From the NCBI GenBank assembly GCA_036123585.1, contig JAZADN010000054.1, forward strand, positions 1 to 45,622: a stretch of 45,622 nt of DNA, written 5' to 3'. A model generated the notes under the pieces. That model ran no database searches. It saw only the letters and a program-made list of their open reading frames with translations, and was not told where the DNA came from. This DNA comes from UBA9410 sp036123585 (GTDB lineage Bacteria > Actinomycetota > Acidimicrobiia > Acidimicrobiales > MedAcidi-G1). Positions 41,116-45,622 of this stretch are shown here, in pieces; positions within the stretch are counted from its first letter, which is position 1; every line of letters begins with the position of its first letter. A program made the position numbers and the translations under genes.

Positions 41116-42318
41116 ATGGCCGAAGCCGTCATCGTCGCCACCAGCCGCACTGCCATCGGACGGGCCGGGAAGGGCAGCCTCGTCGAGGCGCGCCCCGACG
41201 ACCTCTCCGCCTTCGTCATCGACGACGTGCTCGGGAAGGTCCCCGAACTGACCCGTGACCAGGTCGAGGATGTGCTGTGGGGCACCGCCCAGCCAGGCGG
41301 CGAACAGGGCTACAACCTGGCCCGCGTGGCCGGCATCCTGGCCGGCCTCGACGCCCCCGGGACCACCGTCAACCGGTACTGCTCGTCGTCCCTGCAGACC
41401 ATCCGGATGGCCGCCCATGCCATCATGGCCGGCGAGGGCGACGTTTTCGTGGCCGGTGGTGTGGAATGCGTCAGTCGCTTTCAGTTCGGCGCTGCTGACA
41501 CCGGCCCCCACAACCCCCGCTTCGCCGACGCCGAGGGCCGCACCGCGGAGCGCACCGGCGAGGGCACCACCACTTGGGAGCCGCCGGTCGGGCTGCCCGA
41601 CATTCATATCGCCATGGGCCAGACGGCCGAGAACGTCGCCCAGCACAAAGGCGTGTCTAGGCAAGCCCAGGATGAGTGGGGCGTTCGCTCCCAGAACCGG
41701 GCCGAGGCCGCACAGGCCCGTGGCTTCTTCGAGCGGGAGATCACCCCGTACACGCTCCCCGACGGCACCGTGTCCTCCCAGGACGACGGCATCAGGGCTG
41801 GTACCACCTACGAGAAGGTGTCGCAGTTGGCACCGGTGTTTCGCCCCGACGGCACGGTGACGGCCGGAAACGCCTGCCCGTTGAACGACGGCGCCGCGGC
41901 GGTGGTCGTCATGAGCGACACCCGGGCCGCCGAGCTGGGTGTCAAGCCGATGGCTCGAATCGTGGCCTCCGGCGTCTCAGCGCTGAACCCCGAGATCATG
42001 GGCCTCGGGCCCATCGAGGCCATCAGGCAAGCCCTCGGTCGGGCTGGCATGACCCCGGACGACATCGACCTGTTCGAGATCAACGAGGCCTTCGCCGCCC
42101 AAGTGCTGCCGTCGGCCGACGAGGTGGGCATCGACCACGACAAGCTGAACGTGAACGGCGGGGCCATCGCCCTCGGACACCCGTTTGGCATGACGGGCGC
42201 CCGGATCATGACCACGCTTCTCAATGGTCTCGAGGACGCCGACAAGGAGTGGGGCGTGGAGTCGATGTGCGTGGGCGGCGGCCAAGGCATGGCCATGGTG
42301 GTGCAGAGGCTCAACTGA
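41116..42318 (+). CDS. acetyl-CoA C-acetyltransferase (thiolase)
   Basis: 400 residues. Nucleophile Cys89 in NRYCSSSLQT, NEAFAAQ, GGAIALGHPFGMTGAR with the catalytic His, and CVGGGQGMA with the second Cys define a degradative thiolase. It cleaves 3-ketoacyl-CoA to acetyl-CoA and a shortened acyl-CoA. GGAG lies about ten bases before the ATG. Given the steroid genes elsewhere, a FadA5/FadA6-type role is possible, but fatty acid beta-oxidation is equally compatible. Monocistronic with its own operator. Confidence 0.92.
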   Translation: MAEAVIVATSRTAIGRAGKGSLVEARPDDLSAFVIDDVLGKVPELTRDQVEDVLWGTAQPGGEQGYNLARVAGILAGLDAPGTTVNRYCSSSLQTIRMAAHAIMAGEGDVFVAGGVECVSRFQFGAADTGPHNPRFADAEGRTAERTGEGTTTWEPPVGLPDIHIAMGQTAENVAQHKGVSRQAQDEWGVRSQNRAEAAQARGFFEREITPYTLPDGTVSSQDDGIRAGTTYEKVSQLAPVFRPDGTVTAGNACPLNDGAAAVVVMSDTRAAELGVKPMARIVASGVSALNPEIMGLGPIEAIRQALGRAGMTPDDIDLFEINEAFAAQVLPSADEVGIDHDKLNVNGGAIALGHPFGMTGARIMTTLLNGLEDADKEWGVESMCVGGGQGMAMVVQRLN

Positions 42319-42374
42319 CCACGCTCCGGCATCGATCCGGGGAACGTCAGGTGCCGCGTCCGATCTGAAACTCC

Positions 42375-43241
42375 TCAGACCAAGAACGACGCAGAGCGGG
42401 CCCGGATACAGCGGGCCAGGTTGAGCGCGGCCATGAGCGAACTCTTCGGGTTGTCGGGCAACGGGTCGTTGGCGATCGACACCTCGAGCCGTCCGAAGGC
42501 GCCAACAGCCGTGACCTCGTGTCGGTTGGTCGTCGCCGAGGGGTCGGCCACCAGCACGACCTGCGTGGTGTCAGGACCGATACCAGCCAGGGCGGTGGTC
42601 ATGGCCACGTTGGCGTTGGCCGGAAACGACGTCGCTGCCTCTGCGGCCGAGCCCCGAAAGAAGTCCTGAGGCGCGTCGAGGCAAACCAGGTCGCACAGGT
42701 CCTCAGCCAGCGTGCCCCGCCAGGCGGCAGGCGGCTTGACGATTCGGTGCTCGACGGCGTCCAGCCCGAGGAAGCGGGCCGCCGAGAGGGCGTCGATCCC
42801 ACCGAGCGCGCCCGGCTGGACCTCGAGGCGTGCGCCGCCGCGGGCGGCGAGGTCGTGGAGTTCGGCGAGCAAGTCCGGGTCGGCCAGCGCTGAGACCGAC
42901 GAGACGACGAGGTCGGCTCCGGCACCGAGGGCGGCCCGCCCCCATTGGGCAACGCTGTCCCGACCGGCAGCCTCGGCCACGACGTCGGGGGCGACAGCCT
43001 CGAGCTCGCGCGGTTCGGTGAGCAGACGGGCCCCGGCGGGCAAACCGGGACGAGGCGCCGATCCGTCTCGGACGGCGACCCCGACGACCTGAACGGGAAC
43101 CTCCAAGGGCCCGCCACCGCCCGGGTCGGCCAGCAACCGGCAGGCCGTCCGGGCGATCGCCCCCCAACCGACGAATACGACCCGCAGGGGAGCGCCAGCC
43201 GCCCTCCGGGACGGGTCGGGTTGGTCAGCCGAGACTCTCAC
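42375..43241 (-). CDS. nadX: L-aspartate dehydrogenase-like protein (NadX family)
   Basis: 288 residues. VVFVGWGAIARTACRLL is the N-terminal dinucleotide fold; TSFPANANVAMTTALAGIGPD and the C-terminal NRHEVTAVGAFGRLEV and NDPLPDNPKSS are diagnostic for aspartate dehydrogenases. Makes iminoaspartate from aspartate, or aminates oxaloacetate. Its GTG overlaps the stop of the DapA-like gene, and an aldehyde dehydrogenase precedes that, so the three form a catabolic-looking unit rather than an NAD biosynthesis operon. A different amino acid substrate is possible. Confidence 0.85.
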   Translation of the reverse strand: MRVSADQPDPSRRAAGAPLRVVFVGWGAIARTACRLLADPGGGGPLEVPVQVVGVAVRDGSAPRPGLPAGARLLTEPRELEAVAPDVVAEAAGRDSVAQWGRAALGAGADLVVSSVSALADPDLLAELHDLAARGGARLEVQPGALGGIDALSAARFLGLDAVEHRIVKPPAAWRGTLAEDLCDLVCLDAPQDFFRGSAAEAATSFPANANVAMTTALAGIGPDTTQVVLVADPSATTNRHEVTAVGAFGRLEVSIANDPLPDNPKSSLMAALNLARCIRARSASFLV

Positions 43242-44191
43242 GTACGGAGTCCGCAGGCCTCGAAGGCCTCCCGAGTGACCCGCTTCTCCTCGTCGGTCAG
43301 CTCCAACAACGGTGCCCGAACCCGTCCACCTACCTGACCAAGGAGCTCCTGCCAGTACTTCTGGTGGGCGTGTGGCTTTTCCGGCGGACGAGTGGTCCGC
43401 AGTGCCTCGCGTACCGGTTCGAGGCTGGCGCTGATGGCCCGAGCGTCATCGACCCGGCCCTCGAAGGCGGCCTGCGTGTACTCGTGCATCCGACGATCGG
43501 CCGCAGTCTGCAGGAGGAACGGAGGTGACGAGCAGAGGTAGAGCCGCCAGTCCAGTTCAAGCACATTGTCCAGCCACTCGACCTCCGAGGCCGTACTCAC
43601 CTGAATCCGGTCAGAGGCCAACCGGGTCAACTCGGCATACAGGTCCCGGGGCACGCTGTACTTGATGGCCACCACCGTCTCCAGGTCGGCAAGGCGGTCG
43701 CATAGCTCCGGTGACATCAGGTAGCCGCTGTCCGGGTGGCTCCATAGGGCGATGCCGATGTCGACAGCCTCAGAGATGGTCCGGTAGTACCGCAGCACCG
43801 TCTCGTCTCGCTCGGTGGCGAAGTGCAGGACCGGCGCGTGCACGACGATGTAGTCGGCGCCGACGTCCTGTGCGTGGCGGGCCAGGTCCAGGACCACCTC
43901 CATGTTCTGGTCCGAGCAGGACATGATCGTCCGACCCCGCCCCTGGCAGGCCTCGACGGCCAGCTCGAACGACCGCTTGCGCTCGTCGACCGACATCGAG
44001 AAAAACTCGCCCTGCTTGCCGCTGACGAAGAGCCCCTCAATGCCGAGGTCTTCGGTCCAGTGGCGGAGGTTGGCCCGGAATCCGTCCTCGTCGATGACCA
44101 GGTCTTCGGTGAACGGCATGAGGGCGGCGGCCCAGATGCCGGTCATGGCTGTCCGGGCGTGCACCTTGGCCTCGCGACGCGAGTAGTCCAT
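43238..44191 (-). CDS. dihydrodipicolinate synthase family aldolase, atypical
   Basis: 317 residues, TIM barrel. Lys177 in VVAIKYS is the Schiff-base lysine. The usual GTTGE is GKQGE, and the usual catalytic Tyr in the PYY segment is absent (VHAPVLHFAT), as is the YNxP motif (LWSHPDSGY). So the fold is clear, but lysine biosynthesis is unlikely; a pyruvate-type aldolase or dehydratase on another acid is more plausible. The ATG has AGGAGG upstream, overlapping the stop of the aldehyde dehydrogenase gene. Translationally coupled to nadX. Confidence 0.82.
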   Translation of the reverse strand: MDYSRREAKVHARTAMTGIWAAALMPFTEDLVIDEDGFRANLRHWTEDLGIEGLFVSGKQGEFFSMSVDERKRSFELAVEACQGRGRTIMSCSDQNMEVVLDLARHAQDVGADYIVVHAPVLHFATERDETVLRYYRTISEAVDIGIALWSHPDSGYLMSPELCDRLADLETVVAIKYSVPRDLYAELTRLASDRIQVSTASEVEWLDNVLELDWRLYLCSSPPFLLQTAADRRMHEYTQAAFEGRVDDARAISASLEPVREALRTTRPPEKPHAHQKYWQELLGQVGGRVRAPLLELTDEEKRVTREAFEACGLRT

Positions 44192-44205
44192 CGTTCGGTC
44201 GCCTC

Positions 44206-45622
44206 CTAGCCGATCTTGCTGCGGTGGATGACGTTCTTGACGACCAGGTAGTGCAGCAGGCCCTCGGTCCCCCCCTCGCGTCCGTACCCGCTGGACTTCA
44301 CGCCTCCGAACGGCGTCTCGGGTAGCGAGGCCTCCAGCGTGTTGATGGACAGGTTCCCGGCCTCCACCCCGTCGACCAGGCGCTCGGCGTAGTCAGCACG
44401 GTTGGTGAACCCATAGGAGGCAAGGCCGTAGGGCACCGAGTTGGCCCGATCGACGGCCTCCTCCAGTGATGCGACCGGGTTGACCACGGCGACTGGTCCG
44501 AAGGGTTCCTCGCGCATGATCCGGGCCTCGTCCGGCACATCGGCGAGGATCGTGGGCTCCAGAAAGTAGCCCTTGCTGCCCACCCTGTTGCCGCCGGTGG
44601 TGAGGCGACCGCCCACGGCCACCGCGTCGGCGACCAAGTCGGACACCGTCGCCAGGCGACGGTCGTTGGCAACGGGGCCCATGTCGACACCTTCGGCGAG
44701 GCCGTTGCCCACCACTAGCTCCTCGGTCCGGCGGGTCATGCCGTCGAGGAACCTTTCGTGGACGTCCTGGTGTACGTAGAAGCGGGTGGGAGATGTACAG
44801 ACCTGACCGGCGTTCCGCATCGCCCGGACGGCCGAAGCAGCCGCAGCGGCGTCCACGTCGGTGTCCTCGCACACGATCACCGGGGCGTGGCCGCCCAACT
44901 CCATCATTACTGGCGTCATGTGGTCCGAAGCCAGGCCAGTGAGGTGTCGTCCCACCGACGTAGACCCGGTAAAGGCAACCAGTCGGATCGCCTCGTCGGC
45001 GATCAGTCGCCGCGAGATCTCGTCCGGTACGCCGAAGACCAGGTTGAGCGCCCCGGGCGGCAGCCCAGCGTCGTGGAAGGCCCGGGCAAGGTGCAGTGCT
45101 CCGGCCGGCGTCTCCTCGGCAGCCTTGAGGACGATGGAGCAGCCCGACGCCAGGGCACCGGCCACTTTGCGCGCGGGCTGGCTGAACGGGAAGTTCCAAG
45201 GCGAGAAAGCGGCCACTGGCCCGATGGGCTGGTGGTGCACCGTGATCCGCACTCCCGGCCCACTAGGGATGACCCGCCCGTAGGTACGGACGGCCTCACC
45301 GGCATCCCACTCGAAGAACTCGGCCCCCCGGACCACCTCGGCCCTGGCCTCGGCCAGCGGCTTACCGTGCTCCAGGGTGATCGACCGGGCGATCTCCTCC
45401 TGGCGTTCCCGCATCAGCCCTGCAGCCCGGCAGATCACCTCGGCCCGGTCGGACGGCGGCGTCAGGCGCCAGGCTTCGAAGCCCCGCACGGCGGCGTTCA
45501 CCGCGTCGTCGAGGTCGCCCGGTCCGGCGACCGGCACCTGGCCGATCACCTCCTCGGTGGCCGGGTCGACGACCGGAAGCTCGTCATCGGCTGTCCGCCA
45601 CGATCCATCGACGTACAACTGG
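44206..45622 (-). CDS. aldehyde dehydrogenase (succinate-semialdehyde type), N-terminus cut by window edge
   Basis: The frame is open at the right window edge, beginning QLYVDGSW, so only a few N-terminal residues are missing. SPWNFPFS (Asn), MELGGH (Glu) and GQVCTSP (nucleophile Cys) are the catalytic set; PFGPVAVVNP and TPFGGVKSSGYGREGG are typical of succinate-semialdehyde and related dehydrogenases. It oxidises a semialdehyde with NAD(P). With the DapA-like and NadX-like genes it makes a three-gene operon, possibly for an oxo-acid or amino-acid-derived semialdehyde. Confidence 0.88.
   Translation of the reverse strand, partial: QLYVDGSWRTADDELPVVDPATEEVIGQVPVAGPGDLDDAVNAAVRGFEAWRLTPPSDRAEVICRAAGLMRERQEEIARSITLEHGKPLAEARAEVVRGAEFFEWDAGEAVRTYGRVIPSGPGVRITVHHQPIGPVAAFSPWNFPFSQPARKVAGALASGCSIVLKAAEETPAGALHLARAFHDAGLPPGALNLVFGVPDEISRRLIADEAIRLVAFTGSTSVGRHLTGLASDHMTPVMMELGGHAPVIVCEDTDVDAAAAASAVRAMRNAGQVCTSPTRFYVHQDVHERFLDGMTRRTEELVVGNGLAEGVDMGPVANDRRLATVSDLVADAVAVGGRLTTGGNRVGSKGYFLEPTILADVPDEARIMREEPFGPVAVVNPVASLEEAVDRANSVPYGLASYGFTNRADYAERLVDGVEAGNLSINTLEASLPETPFGGVKSSGYGREGGTEGLLHYLVVKNVIHRSKIG

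Noticed and set aside
1..45622. tRNA, rRNA, CRISPR arrays, insertion sequences, prophage genes or a new defence system
   Set aside because: I found no T-loop-like tRNA motifs, no regularly spaced repeats, and no transposase, integrase or nuclease genes in any frame I read.

Overview
The window is high-GC DNA packed with short intergenic gaps and many ATGA/GTGA stop-start overlaps. A WhiB regulator, a large load of acyl-CoA and SDR enzymes, actinobacterial-type steroid ring-degradation genes and repeated leaderless promoters (a TAnnnT-like hexamer 6-9 bases before the start codon) point to an actinobacterium. The partial 3-hydroxypropionate-cycle genes make me favour an uncultivated Acidimicrobiia-like lineage. 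That assignment is inference, since there is no rRNA or tRNA in the window.

Layout. 1-4218 (minus): carboxyltransferase (cut by the window edge), lipoprotein, HlyIII, AzlD/AzlC exporter, low-molecular-weight phosphatase and thioesterase. 4307-9354 (minus): an ipdA-ipdB-ipdC-acyl-CoA dehydrogenase pair operon for steroid rings C/D, divergent from an SDR at 9453. 10739-13982 (plus): siroheme synthesis plus a siroheme sulfite/nitrite reductase, followed by a metallo-beta-lactamase-fold hydrolase. 15031-17638 (minus): ipdF-like SDR and two more SDRs. 17782-23203: a sugar-nucleotide and glycosylation patch (GT2, CDP-glucose 4,6-dehydratase, RmlC-like, FkbM). 23234-27430: cytochrome P450, SnoaL-like protein, SDR, family III CoA-transferase. 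27427-33407 (plus): Nudix hydrolase, CtpE-like P-type ATPase, glutamate dehydrogenase, and a degenerate plus a normal SDR. 33458-38479: WhiB, mesaconyl-C1-CoA hydratase-like gene, 2-methylfumaryl-CoA isomerase (mct), a peroxiredoxin with an in-frame UGA, and an aldehyde dehydrogenase. 38595-42318 (plus): amidohydrolase, O-methyltransferase, thiolase. 42375-45622 (minus): aspartate dehydrogenase-like, DapA-like, aldehyde dehydrogenase (cut by the window edge).

How it fits together. The steroid genes would release acetyl-CoA, propionyl-CoA and succinyl-CoA-type products. The mct/mch pair belongs to the route that condenses propionyl-CoA with glyoxylate and ends in pyruvate plus acetyl-CoA, so it could be an outlet for propionyl-CoA. 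Three promoter regions (ipdA/SDR, the SDR at 16786, and the aldehyde dehydrogenase at 38479) share near-identical palindromes CTGACGGTCCGTCAG, suggesting one TetR-type regulon with an operator unlike the mycobacterial KstR2 site.

The most striking item is the gene at 36425-36883. It is a BCP-type peroxiredoxin whose only in-frame stop, a TGA, sits exactly where the peroxidatic cysteine should be. The protein has no other cysteine and a hairpin follows the TGA, so it is a strong selenoprotein candidate.
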